This document shows positions 24,128-35,578 of a stretch of DNA of 64,000 nt, one piece after another. The translations under genes were made by a program, and so were the position numbers. Positions within the stretch are counted from its first letter, which is position 1; each line of letters starts with the position of its first letter. The notes beneath the pieces are model-generated. The model was not told the origin of the DNA. It made no database searches and saw only the letters and a program-made list of their open reading frames with translations. The DNA comes from Lasiosphaeris hirsuta (Eukaryota > Ascomycota > Sordariomycetes > Sordariales > Lasiosphaeriaceae), in assembly GCA_030549175.1 (NCBI GenBank), contig JAUKUA010000007.1, positions 3,782,001 through 3,846,000 of the forward strand, written 5' to 3'.

Positions 24128-25011
24128 ATGGCCTCCAACACCCCCACCACGGCCCCAGCGAGTCCCCTCGCCTTCATGACCAAGCTGAACCAAGATATCT
24201 ACCTCTTCCGCCCCGACTCGGCGGCTCCACCGGCCGCTGCCGGCGCCCCCCAACTGATCCTCCTCACCTCATGGATGGGCGCCCGCGACGCGCACATCGC
24301 AAAGTACCTCGCCCCGTACCGGGCGCTGTACCCGGCAACGCCAATCCTGCTCATCCGCTCCGAAATCCATCACTTCCTGCGCCTAGCGCGCTACAAGGCC
24401 GCGCTGGCCACCCTCGCAGCCCCAATCCTCCAGTCCACCTTCCCCCCCTCTCCCCCCCCTCCTCCTCCCCCTCCCCCTCTCCCTCCCCCTCCTCCTCAGA
24501 TACCCCCCAGCTCCTAATCCACCTCTTCTCCAACGGCGGCTCCACCACCCTCGCCCACCTGCGCACCCTCACCCCGCTCCCGTCGCACACCCTCGTCTAC
24601 GACTCGGCCCCGGGCCAGTTCACGTACACGGGGTCCTTCGCGGCGCTGACGGCCGGGCTGAGCGGGTGGACGCGCGCCGCCTTCGCGCCGCTGGTGCACG
24701 CCTTTTGCGCGTGGTACTGGCTGGTGCACAACGTCTTTGCGCGCGGGGCGGGCGGGCCGTTCGCGGCGGTCGCGGCGGCGCACAACGAGCGCGAGGGGCG
24801 CGCGCGCGCCGAGGTGCGCAGGGCGTATGTGTACAGCGAGGAGGACAAGTTGGTGGACTGGCGGGACGTGGAGCGGCATGCGGCGGATGCGAAGTCCGGG
24901 GGGTTCGTCGTCAGGGTGGAGAAGTTTGCCGGGAGCGCCCATGTGGCGCATGCCAGACGGGATGAGGGGAGGTATTGGGGGGTTGTGAGGGAGACGTGGG
25001 AGGGGTGGTAG
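24128..25011 (+). CDS. DUF829/TMEM53-family alpha/beta hydrolase, frame broken in a C-rich tract
   Basis: The family (Pfam DUF829, which includes TMEM53 and PaxU) has an alpha/beta-hydrolase fold; its natural substrates are generally unknown. The N-terminal part (ATG 24128) has LILLTSWMGARDAHIAKYL, typical of DUF829, and ends in a Pro-rich stretch. The C-terminal part is in another frame and carries LIHLFSNGGS with the likely nucleophilic Ser, EEDKLVDW with the likely Asp, and SAHVAHARRD with the likely His. The frame change falls between about 24440 and 24505 in a C/T-only tract. No GT-AG intron there restores the frame, so either one C is missing from the sequence, two are extra, or the gene is broken. 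Both halves are otherwise clean. A heptamer array lies just upstream. Confidence 0.82.
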
Positions 25012-25747
25012 GGGGTCAGGTCGAGGTGGTGGTGATATACCCGGGGAGTTGGGGGTTTGTGGTTTGTTTATTTGCAGATCTGTCATGGCGGTACACTAGA
25101 CTACAAGCCCCGTGGCGGTTTCCATCCCTTTTGGGGTTGCTACACTGCCACCTGCTGCTACCTACTTCACCGTCCGTCGCTTCAAGGTCTCGCTGGTCGC
25201 GTTTGCTCCATGCCTTGATATTCATGTCTCTTCCGGCAAATACAAGATTCGGCACATTCTGTGGGATCCTGCTGCAATGCACCGATTGCTCTCCCTCCTC
25301 TGGCCATCCCCAGCGGAAATCGTCATGGCCCGTCATGGCCCGTCATGTCGTTATCAAAGATGTAGGTTGGGAGATTTGATCCTCGTCGGGGGGCTCGCCC
25401 AGGGAAAGGAAATAAGCTCAGAATGCTCTGCAATAATTAGTGGCTGGCAGGCTGGCAGGTGCTGTATTGGATGTTGGGCCGCCGCACGCGCGCCTTTTGT
25501 TGTCCCTATGCCGATCCAAGCCCTCTGTCCCGGGGCCCTGGCATCACTCGCCCCCACGCCAACATCGAGCAGCCATGGTCCGGGAACCGAAAGACGGAAA
25601 GGATGCTTACGAGACGGTGTTCTGCGGCCGTGCGAAGGTGGGTTGTATTGGGTGCATATATACGGTCGGTACGAAACGAAACAATATTCTCAAAGGTCAT
25701 CGGTGGGGCCTGGGATGAGTAGGGTATTCGGGTGTTGGTCGCGTGTC
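25012..25747. other. Convergent intergenic region
   Basis: No supportable gene. GC-rich flank of the DUF829 gene and the 3' flank of the small minus-strand gene. Confidence 0.55.
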
Positions 25748-26068
25748 TCATGATGTCCGTTGCTTCTTGTGTTGGCGGCCGTCTTCGATACGGTCAGCGC
25801 TTGACTTCTTGCCTTTGCCCTTGGCGGCCACCAAAATCTCCTCTTCTTCTTCCATACCGCCGTAGCCCTCATCCGCCTCCAACACCGCCAAACATGAGTC
25901 GCATTCCTGGTCGAATGAGTGCTCCTCCGTCTGGACGCCGCGGCGGCATTGCCCAAAGACGCCCATGTTTTTCGACTCGAGACAGCTGAGCTCCTGTGAC
26001 AGGTCTTCCCAGATAAAGGTGCCGGCGCATTGGGAGCACGTCCCGCTGAAGACGATGATTCGGCACAT
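25748..26068 (-). CDS. Small cysteine-rich hypothetical protein, 106 aa
   Basis: Single exon from the ATG of MCRIIVFSGTCSQCAGTF. The N-terminal half has seven cysteines, with CSQC and CDSC pairs plus single ones, in a spacing that could hold zinc. The C-terminal half is Glu-rich, then Lys/Arg-rich with a KGKGKK stretch resembling a nuclear-localisation signal. The first exon of a longer gene is possible, but the frame ends normally at a TGA. No family recognised. Confidence 0.5.
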   Translation of the reverse strand: MCRIIVFSGTCSQCAGTFIWEDLSQELSCLESKNMGVFGQCRRGVQTEEHSFDQECDSCLAVLEADEGYGGMEEEEEILVAAKGKGKKSSADRIEDGRQHKKQRTS

Positions 26069-27848
26069 GGTGCGTATCTTGAGCTTCGAAGCCCTTTCGT
26101 TGGTGGCGGCTCGCGTTGAAGGGGGCTCGCAATGCCGTGTCGATGTCACGGCTCGCGATCCGCAACCCGCGGCGTGAGAGCGACGTGATCGGGTGTGATA
26201 AAACAACCGTCGGTTACCGGTTTGTTGACGGTTCGAAATGAGATAAACAAGAAAACAAATCAAGGACCGAGAGGCTTCCCAGCGGTTCCCCCGTTAAGGT
26301 ATCGGCGGGCAGCCGCCACCTCCACCTTTTGCTGGTACGTGTGTGGGGTGGTGCGACGGGAACGACCTTCGGTAGCGCTTACTTGGCTCAGGAAAGTCTA
26401 GGTTGCCAATCACCCGTCGATTTCGGGGGGCGCGATTGCGCCAGCACCGCTTTGTGTTACTAAATCTTCAGGGGTTCTCTGCTCCAAGTCTAGGCTCAGC
26501 TAGCCTCGAGTCAATTGAAGATTTCAAAGAGCTGGCCTGGAACTCGGGAGGGAAGAGGTGGCTAGATGGGTTGCCGAGGGCCTTGTGAGAGGACCATGCG
26601 AGAAACCATGTGAGAGAGCACAGAACGAATGCGTGCGCGGGTTTTGGATCAATCGGGCGGCAGTGGGTGTATGTACTACGAGCACAGAGAGAGTACTAGC
26701 AGAGTACTATTGTGTGGCAGCGGAAGCGGCACTCGCAATTTTCACGTCTTCTGTCTCATCGTCTGCCTCCCTTGTCGCCTTCCGCTGGGCGCATTGGCGA
26801 TGGGCGAGCTAGCCTGAAATTAAGCCAGACGGCTTGTCGAACCGATGGGGGTGAGGTGCCATTGGCGATTTGGGCTGCTGTGGTTCTCAGTGGCCCGGGG
26901 GTGGCACGAGGTGGAGGACGAGCATCGGGCAGGTCTGGCCAGCATTGTAGTGCCCGATATCTGGACGAATCTCTCTGTCCTGTCAAACACCATCCGGGTC
27001 TGCGTGTCTCACTTGAGGCTGCATCGTGATAAGATGCTGCGCGTCCGCAACGTGCTCGATGAGGCACATTGGACGCCACTGCCAGATGTCTCTGATGCTG
27101 TTGAGATAACGGCCGCTACACGATGTCGGCGGCCGCCCACTGCGTCCATTGGCAGGCTGCTTGCCGCAGACGCAGACAGGCATGGCCGAGCAGCGAATAG
27201 GGCGGGCTCGTCTCAGCGACAAGTAGTGGGATGGAGCTAGAGCTGACGGGGCTAGCTCCGGTAGACGATACGATGGGGTCGACATCGATCGAGATAGCTA
27301 GAGATGATGGGGGTTGCCCGTCTAGTAGTGTATTCGCAGCGGGGCATTCACACGGCTTCAGCAGTCGACACAACATTGCTGGGGGGAGGAGAAAAGGAGA
27401 AATAGAATTGAGACATGCCAATGACACACCCAAAAAAAGGTCGAGACACTCGGCTCAATTCGGTTCGCGATCGGGACTGGGAAGCTAGGCATTGTGGCAT
27501 TTCAAGTGGTCGAGGATGCAGAGCATCTGCGGCCTTGCGGGGAGTTGAGAAAAACGGCTGGCTGCAGTTTTTGACGCACAGACAACCACCCCACCACCAT
27601 TAACCCCTCATCCTCCTTCCCTACCCTCCACACCCTACCCCTGCCCTTACCCCCACCCTGGCAAATCTGGCAAACCTGGCAAACCTGGCAAACCTGGGCC
27701 CTGTGGGTTTCCATTTTCTCATGCACAGCTCCAATCTCCCTGCCGGCTTCCCCTTCTCCAACTCCCGTCTCCTCAGCAGACCAGCCTTCAACCAATCCAC
27801 CCGCAACCATCTCGGCCAATAGAATATTTGAACATACATATGAACATC
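26069..27848. other. Intergenic, no gene recognised
   Basis: Frames on the plus strand (26712-27240) are short, overlap each other and lack motifs. A 9-bp tandem repeat lies at 27658-27697 just beyond the end of the acidic protein gene. Confidence 0.5.
27658..27697 (+). repeat. 9-bp tandem repeat, four copies
   Basis: CTGGCAAAT followed by three copies of CTGGCAAAC. Confidence 0.9.
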
Positions 27849-28928
27849 TCAACGCCTCCGTGCCGCGGTATTCTTGCTCCTCAGCCCTGGAGGATATGAG
27901 CTCGATCGTCCACGCCCTCGGATGCTGTGGTTGTAGCCAGCCTCAGGATCCCAGATGCCGTGCTCCGTTATCTGGTGCGCAATGAACTGGCCCAACCGAT
28001 CTTGGTACTCGGATGTTTCAGAGACTTGATCGCCATGGTCGATGAGACTGTCGAGCTCTCCGCCTCTGCTTCGGTATAACAGCATCATGGTCCGGTGCTC
28101 GACCCCTTGACGGCGCTCTTCGGCCTCCAGCAAATGGTACGCATTTTCGACGAGTTGCCGATAGAAGTGCAACCTGTGAGATGAGGTGGCGCTTTGGTGT
28201 GAGGAGCTGCTTCGCCTCGATAGCTCTACCATTGCTGTCTCTACCTGGCTTTGCGGTTCCTCAAAGACTGAGCTGCTCTGTCTGGACAACTGTGCTATAG
28301 CTCTATCTAGCTTGTTCTGCAGTTCCTCAAAGTCCGAGTCGCCATCTTGAACCTGGGCAAGAGAGCGGGCATCGGCACCATCCTCATCGTCGGAGCCATA
28401 CTCGTTGGAGCCATATCCATCGGCGTCATCTTGGTCGGCGTCATCCTCGATGTCGGAGCCATTCTTGCTATCAGCGCCATCTTCGTTGTCGGCTTCCTCA
28501 TTATCCGCTTCCTCCTCTGCCTCGTCGGCTTCTTCCTCGCCAGATTCATTCTCAGAGTCCTCACCAGCCTCAGACCCAGCCTCGGGACCAGCTTCATGAT
28601 CAGTCTCGGGTTCGGCTTCATCAAGGTTATCGACGGCGCAACTACCCTCGTCGCTGGCTTGATGGACGGATGGAACGTTAGGGACAGCTTTGTTAAACTT
28701 GCCGGGTTCGTCGACATCTTGGGATACTGCATGGCCGCTACCCGACACATCTTGTCGGGGCTTTTGGCGTTGAGATTCCGCAGCCATTTGACTATCTTTG
28801 TTGACAGTTGACAAAGTCTTCCCTTCCACCTGTTGGGCATCATCTTTGTCGACGACTGGCAGAGTCTCCTCTTCCACTTGTTGGGTTAGCTTTTGAGTTA
28901 GCTTTGGAGCTGGCTTTTGAGCTGGCAT
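27849..28928 (-). CDS. Acidic low-complexity hypothetical protein, 359 aa
   Basis: Single exon. Residues about 100-200 are almost wholly Glu, Asp, Ala, Gly, Ser and Asn, with repeats of EEADNE and GSDDEDGAD type. The C-terminal third is more ordinary: ELQNKLDRAIAQLSRQSSS followed by a related ELSRRSSS copy, a helical LHFYRQLVENAYHLLEAEERR segment and a basic end GRGRSSSYPPGLRSK. The related copies suggest an internal duplication. It ends 54 bases from the next gene, which is also minus-strand and low-complexity. Function unknown; disordered and possibly nuclear. Confidence 0.65.
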   Translation of the reverse strand: MPAQKPAPKLTQKLTQQVEEETLPVVDKDDAQQVEGKTLSTVNKDSQMAAESQRQKPRQDVSGSGHAVSQDVDEPGKFNKAVPNVPSVHQASDEGSCAVDNLDEAEPETDHEAGPEAGSEAGEDSENESGEEEADEAEEEADNEEADNEDGADSKNGSDIEDDADQDDADGYGSNEYGSDDEDGADARSLAQVQDGDSDFEELQNKLDRAIAQLSRQSSSVFEEPQSQVETAMVELSRRSSSSHQSATSSHRLHFYRQLVENAYHLLEAEERRQGVEHRTMMLLYRSRGGELDSLIDHGDQVSETSEYQDRLGQFIAHQITEHGIWDPEAGYNHSIRGRGRSSSYPPGLRSKNTAARRR

Positions 28929-28982
28929 AATCCCCGCGTGAGGTGTCTCGGCTTGAGCATGAGGTGCTCTCTCTTCAGCCTT

Positions 28983-29722
28983 CTAGGCCTCGAGTTTCTC
29001 CCCATTTCCCTGCGATCCTTCGATGACAGCCCCTTCGGGACTCGGAGTAATGCAAGCCTTGTAAGCTCGGGCTAGTGCCTCTGCTTCACGTTGGCGGTCT
29101 TGTTCAGCCCACCGCTGTCGAGCAGCCTCAACCGCCTGTGTGATCTTGGTGTCTCGCTTTTCTTGTTCGCGGATTCGCTGCTGTTCACGACGCTCGGCCT
29201 TCTCCTCTTCCCGCTTCTTCTTCATCTCATCCTCTTGTGCCTTGACTGCTCGGCGACGTTCTTTTCGTCGCTGTTCCTTTGCCTTTCGCTTTTCCTTGAC
29301 ATCTTGCTGGGGCTCGTCCTCGACCACGGCTTCGACGTCCTCAGGTTCCGGGCTCTGCTCCTTGGGGCTTTCTGGCATCAGGCTTTGGGGCTGGTTCTGT
29401 GCGAAGAGGAATCCAATGGCCGCAGCAGCAACCGCCTCAGGAGCAGAAGTAGCGGCAGATTCCCGTTGGCCCTTCTTTCTAGCTGCCTTTTGTCGCTTCT
29501 TTCTTGCTGCCTCCTTGTCCTTCTTTTCCTGCGAGATCGCCTTCCCGGCGCCGCTAGGCTCGTGGTTGAACGTTGCCTCCGAGTCGCTCGGGGGGGGAGT
29601 TTTGTTGTTGGCTGTTGAACCTTCGACGATGATACTCGGCTCAGTATCGTCAGGGCATTCCTCCGTCTGGTTTGCCACGCCCTGCTGCGGCTCATGCTCC
29701 TGGTCATGGGCTGTGGCGTCGG

Positions 29723-29753
<31 letters not shown>

Positions 29754-31060
29754 AGTATTTGCCTCTGTCTCGGCTGTCTCGGCATACGGCAGCTGTTCAG
29801 AGACGAGTTGGCAGGACGGAGACTGCGCGGGTGAGCTCGGGGGCTCGCTGTCGTAATGGGAAAATGGCGGGGAACGACTGGGGGCAGGGGATGGTTGGGA
29901 TGGACCGGGAGATGGCGGCAGCAGAAAAGAGAGAGCTGGAGGAAGGATGCCGGATAGGCTTGGGGCGTGGCTTTCTTCCTCGCCGGGAACTAGGGCCTCA
30001 TCGTAAGGCCCGAGGACGTACGGGAACCAGTTGTCGACCCGGTAGTCGGCTCTGACGGCTACCTCGATAAGGCGCTTGCAGCCCATTTCCTTGAGAATGT
30101 TCCAGATAACCTGGCGACGCTCGAGCCTTACCCCTCTGCGGCCAACCCAGTTCATGCAAGCCTGATGGCCGCCAACCTTCTGCAATCTAGCAAACTCGCC
30201 CAGGTTGAGGGCACCGAGGACGGCGGGGCAGTGGAGGAACCTGTGGTCTTCGTGGACGCCAACAAAAAATGGCTCCATAATCTCGTTTTGGTCGCCGACT
30301 GACCACATCCAGCCCAGAAATAGGCGCTCCAGCCTCTTCAGGAAGAGTACCGTCCCAGGCTGGCCGTCGTAGCGCACATACGACATGGATACCCAAAACG
30401 CAAAGGCCCTGACAATGGCGAGGTTTGCCGGGGTGTGGACGTAGTCACTGAGTGCCTGCCAAGACGGGAATGGCGCGGGGCTTGGGAAGCCAAATGTCCC
30501 ACAGGTGTGGTCGAAGACGGCGTTGGTGGCTTCCAAGGCATCCCTGTCGCCCGCCTCGCCCGCCTCGGCCCTCAAACTAGCCCTGAAGATGGGAAGAAGT
30601 CCTGTGATGTGACTGGTTAGTCATTTGCTGGCAGTCATGCAGCGCGGTTCTTAGGGGGCAGGGGGGCAGAGGACTCGGAATATGCTGCACTTCTAGGGAG
30701 GGAAACTTACCCATGATGCCGTTAGGCCCAAGGTCGGCCAGTGGCGCCAGCTGGTCTACCCTCCCGAATATGTAGAGAGGCCACGGCGGGAGACGGTGGT
30801 GGAGGGGATGCTCGCGCATCTCCTCATACCACCGTCTCACGCCGGGCTCCCGGTACTGCCACTCCGTCTGCTTTACTGTTAGTCTTTCTAGACGGACTTG
30901 AATCTGCTTATCCTCAAGTGAGGCATACTAGCATTTAAGCTCCCGGGCTATAGGCACTTACTGTGTTGAAGCAGTCGTACTGCTTCCATCGCTCCGCCGG
31001 GTCCATCCGCCGGCGGGAGAGGCGAGGCGGCGAGGCATTGCTATCGCTGTCAGACGACAT
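28983..31060 (-). CDS. Hypothetical protein, 624 aa, poly-Gln and Lys/Glu-rich coiled coil
   Basis: Three exons on the minus strand, 31060-30962, 30867-30711 and 30601-28983, are in frame. Introns are 94 and 107 nt with GTAAGT donors. The N-terminal 230 residues look like a folded fungal domain I cannot name, with RWYEEMREHPLHHRLPPWPL, WVSMSYVRYDG and HEDHRFLHCPAVLGALN. A Ser/Pro-rich linker follows, then a poly-Gln run of about 10 (CTG repeat on the plus strand at 29724-29753). The C-terminal third is a charged Lys/Arg/Glu helix with blocks such as KKDKEAARKKRQKAARKK, probably a coiled coil. No catalytic motif was seen. Confidence 0.82.
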
Positions 31061-32283
31061 TTTCGAGTCGCCGTGGGTTGAGGTGTGATGGATGTCAAGT
31101 CGTCCAGCTAGCCTGCTTGGAGATTTTGGAGGGTATGAAGAGGGAAAGATGAAAAAGAGTTGCAAGAGGCGAATGAAAATAAAATTTATTCAGGTGGGAT
31201 CGATGGAAACATTTCGAATATGGCTCTAACCAGACGGCGGCAGACTGAACACCCAATCACCCCCAAGGTCTCAGATCGTTCCTTCTTCAACGGCAAGGCA
31301 TTGTTCGTGCCAACACAGTGCTCAGGTACCTTATCTATTCAAAGGGCTCGCTTAGGGGCTGGGGGTGGGGCGGCATCAGGACAGGACCCTGAGGGGGTGA
31401 AAGGCTTTCCCTCTCTCTCTGCCTTGGTCCTCGCTCACCGACCCGGGGGGAGCCGTATTCTGGTCTCGTCTGGGATGAGCCGAACCCATTCGGCTCTCAG
31501 CCGTGAGGCCTGGCGCCCTCATCCGACCTTCAAAGAACGGTACAGGCAGAGGTCCAGCGAGATGAACCAGAGCACCGGCGACGAGGTCCGGTCCAGCGTG
31601 GACAATGGCCAGCGAAGCACGTCGCGGACCTCGCTCCCCGCCGAAAGCAACGGCACCCGGAAGCCTTTGGCGGTCGCTGGCGAACGGCGGGCCCGTCCGT
31701 GTGTGTGTGTGCTGCGCAGCGCCGGTTCGGGAGCAGGGCTGAGCTCAGTGAGAGGGATAACCCGTTTAGTGAGAAGGAGATGCGAGGCGGCCGCGTGACT
31801 CGCTTTTGCTTCAATGTCATCGCGGCCAGAGGCCACGAGAAGTCACTCGCTGGCGACGGAATTACCCACCGGCGATGAAGTCCAGTATGTGGCAGAGTAT
31901 GGAACATGCTGCACAGCCATTCCAGATTCTCCTGGCACCACGACCAGCAACCCAGCCCCTGCCGACAATCCGGGCCCAGCTGTCACTGCACCAGTGGCAG
32001 TGGCAGCACCCACCACCAAGAAATTATCATATTGAAGAAGGGTAGGAAGGGCGGACTTATACGTGTCAAGTATCTCACCCTTCACCATCATATCGACCGG
32101 CCTCTCCTGTGACTCCCAGGCGTGCGAGGTAGGTGGCATGGTCTGAATCCAAGTGGCAGAAAGGCATGTGGCTAATACCTTTGGATAGGATGCCTCGGCG
32201 GAACCCTCCGACATCGCCAGCGGTGTCGAGTATTGCCAGGCCGCCGGGAAGGCGATACAGATGGCTTCAAGGACTTCTAAGGA
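31061..32283. other. Intergenic, no gene recognised
   Basis: Promoter of the 624-aa gene and 3' flank of the membrane-protein gene, both minus strand. A plus-strand frame at 31160-31798 has no motif. Confidence 0.5.
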
Positions 32284-33729
32284 CTACACATGTGGTATCA
32301 TCTGAATCCAAGACGGCGTCCAATAAACACCAATCGGCACCGCCCTGAGGCCCACAAACGCCTCAATGACAATGTACAACCGACAAACCACACAAACAAA
32401 GAAGAAGATCCTCCCTGTCACAATCAGGTTCAAATCCGTCAGGTACTCCACATCCAGCCCACACAAGTGCAACAAGACCAGCTCGGCAAACATGCAAACC
32501 CAGTGAACCAAGCACCACATCACCAGGGCGAGCGCGATGAAGACACAGGCCGCCTTCCAGCAAACGTCCTCCGCCGCTGTGGGGAACTCAAAACCCCACG
32601 CCGACAGATGGACGCCGCCGTACAGCAGGGGCAGCACAAACAGCAGCGCCACGAGCAGGCTGTCGCTCGACCCGAAGATCTCTTTGACGTTGCCCCGCAG
32701 CACCCACTCGAGCTTGTACTCGGGCATGTTGCCGCGGCGCGGGTAGAAGTCGGTGTGCTCGTCGAGGGCGACGTCGCCAAAGTCGGCGTGGTCGACGAGT
32801 TCGGCGTTGCGAACATCGAGGGGTTTCTTGTCAGGGGGTCAGTTCCCGGGGGGAGGGCAGAAGGGGAGGGGAGGGGAGGGGAAGGGAGGGAATGCAAATA
32901 CCTCGAACCAGAAGGCGTACATGATGAAGGCGCAGACGACGTGGACCATGGTGTGCAGTTCCAGCAGGGTCAAGGGGAGACCGAGGGCCTTGCGCGTGAT
33001 GCACTGGAGGGCCATCCAGGCGACCTGGAGGAGAACGAGGCCTTTCTGGATGGTGTCGGCCTTGCTGCGGTCCTCGATGGTGGAGAGGGGGATCTTGAGG
33101 GGGGCCAGGTTCGCGGCGGCGAGCTTGCGGATGCCGCTGGGCGAGAGCGTGCGCAGCACCGGGGAGCCCCCGGGGGCGCGGTGCCACATCTCGAGGCCGC
33201 CCATGACGACGAAGAAGCCGTACTTGAGATTGAACCTCCAATCTCCCGCCTGCCGCTCCCCCCCTTTTGGCTGAGCACCCTCCTCCGCCATCTGCACCCC
33301 CTCCTCCTGCCCCTTCCACAGCAGCCCCTCCTCATCCCCCAACACCCGCCTCAAGTCCCGCGCCAACCACCTCGCCTCGAGGAACTGCGACGACGCGTAG
33401 TACAGCACCACCTCGGGCCCGATCAGCGCTGCGAACCCCCAGGCGCACTTGTCGCGCAGCAGGCGCCAGCGGCCGGACCCGCGTGCCGGGATGTTGAGGT
33501 GCAGCGCCGTGTAGATGCACGCAAAGAGGGTGAGCAGGCAGCTGTACAGGATGCTGTTGGTGCCGCGGATGTTGGGCGCCGACACCCACGACGGCGCCAG
33601 GGTCGAGTGCAGCGCCGTCAGGTTGGACTGGAGCGACTCGAGCTGCAGGTAGAGCGAGGTGGAGGCGGTGGGGTGGGCGAGGAGGAGGGGGAGGAGCGCG
33701 AGGAGCGCGAGGAGAGGTGGATGATGCAT
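32284..33729 (-). CDS. Multi-pass integral membrane protein, fungus-specific family
   Basis: Two exons on the minus strand, 33729-32902 and 32826-32284, give 456 aa. The intron is pyrimidine-rich with a GTATTT donor and a CAAG acceptor, and its removal joins AFWFE to KPLDVRNAEL in frame. The N-terminus is a signal peptide or first membrane segment (MHHPPLLALLALLPLLLAHP). Further hydrophobic segments include ILYSCLLTLFACIYTAL, FAALIGPEVVLYYA, FNLKYGFFVVMGGLEM, LLQVAWMALQCI, LLELHTMVHVVCAFIMYAFW, SLLVALLFVLPLLYGGVHL and one or two near the C-terminus. The order resembles a common uncharacterised family of Sordariomycetes and Leotiomycetes. Function unknown. Confidence 0.88.
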
Positions 33730-34883
33730 TTCAGTGGGTGGTTTCGTCGGTGGGGTGGGATGCCATGGCTGATCTCTGGGAGGGAGGTTGGTGATGGGAG
33801 GAGAGCGTTGGTTGGGGAGTCTTGTGGGAATTGAAATATGAGCTTGAGGTTACTCAAAAGTTGCGTGTCGAGAGGTTCAATTGGGCATCTGCTCAGCCAC
33901 CCCGAGTCGGGGAGGGAGTGGCGTCTGCCAAGCCTGCTCGATGACGAAGTATCGCCAATCAACAATGCCAATCCACAACCGGTGCGGCGCAGGGAGCGGG
34001 CTCAGAGTGCGAAAGTCTGATCAGCACGCCAGGCCACGAATGGCGAGCACCAGAATATGCTTGGCCGGTTCTCAGCCCGTGCAGTCGGGGGGGGGGGGGG
34101 GGGGGGGGAGAGGGGAACCTTTCATACAATCAGCCCAATCCGTTCTATCTCTGGCTGGCGATCACCTAGATCATTGGCTCCACTACTTTTTCTGAATCGA
34201 GACCCTAAGTTGGTCTCACTGATTCCTTGGTCATTGCTTCCGATCTTTCTAAATGTGGGACAAACTTGAACTCAGCCAAGTCGTCTCCGAGTCTGCATCG
34301 CCTTGCCTGCCTAGGGCTGCCCCCGGTCCAGCTTGAACATGGATGGGTCTGATGACACGGAGGGTGGCCGATAAGGTTGAGCGCCAGGTACGAGGCAATC
34401 AGATCGAGTACAGTTGTTGTTATTGATAAGGGATGTGCGACGCCGTCGAATAGCGGAATCCAGATTGGCACACCATGACAACCCAGACCAGTATTTCACG
34501 AGACACGTCTAAGGTCGAAATGGGTCAAAGTATTCCGTTGATATTCGAGAATCAGTTAGAGGTTAGAAAAACTAGTGCACGACCCATCACACCACCATCG
34601 CCGCATCGAGCCGCCCAATTATTAGAGCGAGAGCTCCCCCGCACACGACACACCACCCAAGTCAGAGTAAGTCAGCTGCCGCCAACACAAAAACGGTGAC
34701 ATGTTATCCACACGCCATTGTATCACTGTGCCACACACAGCCAAGGCCAAACATAACCTACTACTAATATACCACCGGCAGCCAGCCCTGCAGCGTTCCG
34801 GTCTGCTGTACTCCGTCCAACTGCATCTTGGGCAAAAGGCTAAAAAAGAAACTAAAAAAAATCCACGTCCAAATTCCAACGCA
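33730..34883. other. Divergent intergenic region
   Basis: Promoters of the membrane protein (-) and a secreted protein (+). A 22-base G run sits at 34087-34108. No gene recognised. Confidence 0.6.
34087..34108 (+). repeat. G22 homopolymer
   Basis: Twenty-two consecutive G, then AGAGGGG; the longest G/C homopolymer in the window. Confidence 0.9.
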
Positions 34884-35578
34884 ATGATTCACACCAAAAT
34901 TTATCTCCTCCCTATCCTTGCCCTTCTCCCCTACGCGGCCTCGGCCCCTGGCAGCCCTCCGGGGGGGCATCACGGCCCACCTCCCCCCTCCTGCCCCGGC
35001 CCCTGCCTCGCCACCTCCCTCTCCGACTTCACCTGGGACCTCAGCATCGAATACCACGCCTTCTGGTACTTCACCACCCCGGCGCACCAAAACTCGTGGG
35101 GGACCGTGACTCTCAACCTCTCCAACCCGGCCGTGCCAGCGGTGAAAACCCTCGCCTGCGGCGCCAGCAGCGACCGGCTCTCGGACTTTTTCTACGGCGA
35201 CCAGTGGTACCCCTGTGCCTCCAATCCAGCGTCCCCTGCGATCCTAGATACCTCGTTCCGTTTCTTCTCCCGCTCGAGGGTGGATGTGAACCAGACTTGG
35301 GTCTGTGATGAGGACGGGTTGGGTCGGGGGAGGCAGTGAGCTTTCCCAAAGTTCCCGCTTGCGTTGGTGCACAAATGAATAGAGGCTGACAAGCGAGTCG
35401 TAGTAGAGTCAAGTTCGCTGCGCTGGCGACAGCACCGTTGAATATGACGTGCACGGACGTGTCGTGGACGAACCCAAACTGGACCTATGGGACGGGCGAG
35501 TTCTACTCTACGAGGGATGTCAAGTGTGCTCCGGTTTCGTTGCGGCTGAAGCCAAACGAGGAGAGGATTTTGCTGTGA
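34884..35578 (+). CDS. Small secreted cysteine-containing protein, 207 aa
   Basis: Two exons, 34884-35335 and 35407-35578. The donor is GTGAGC, the branch GCTGAC and the acceptor TAGTAG; the junction codes for RQVKFAAL. The signal peptide is MIHTKIYLLPILALLPYAASA. The mature start is Pro/Gly/His-rich (SCPGPCLA). The body has FTWDLSIEYHAFWYFTTP, WGTVTLNLSNP, WYPCASNP and VDVNQTWVCDED, and ends with MTCTDVSW and VKCAPVSLRL, giving seven cysteines in all. The pattern of aromatic beta-strands and spaced cysteines resembles small secreted AA1-like beta-barrel proteins of ascomycetes. That resemblance is by eye only. Two or more N-glycosylation sequons are present. Confidence 0.83.

Noticed and set aside
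23765..24253. Minus-strand frame rich in Val and Cys
   Set aside because: It is produced by the ACAACAC heptamer, which leaves all frames open.
24271..24520. Alternative start for the DUF829 gene in its second frame
   Set aside because: The residues before the frame switch in that frame are Arg/Pro-rich and unlike DUF829, whereas the first frame has the conserved N-terminal motif.
28347..29754. Plus-strand hydrophobic frames that look like membrane proteins
   Set aside because: Antisense of the Asp/Glu-rich and Lys/Glu-rich genes; acidic codons read backwards give Leu, Ile, Val, Phe and Ser.
32427..32437. GGTTCAAATCC, a perfect tRNA B-box
   Set aside because: It lies inside the membrane-protein coding exon (minus strand) and no A-box or cloverleaf surrounds it. 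No tRNA was recognised in the window.
32290..33834. 514-codon plus-strand open frame
   Set aside because: It is the antisense of the spliced membrane-protein gene; its His/Gln/Arg-rich composition comes from GC-rich codons read backwards.
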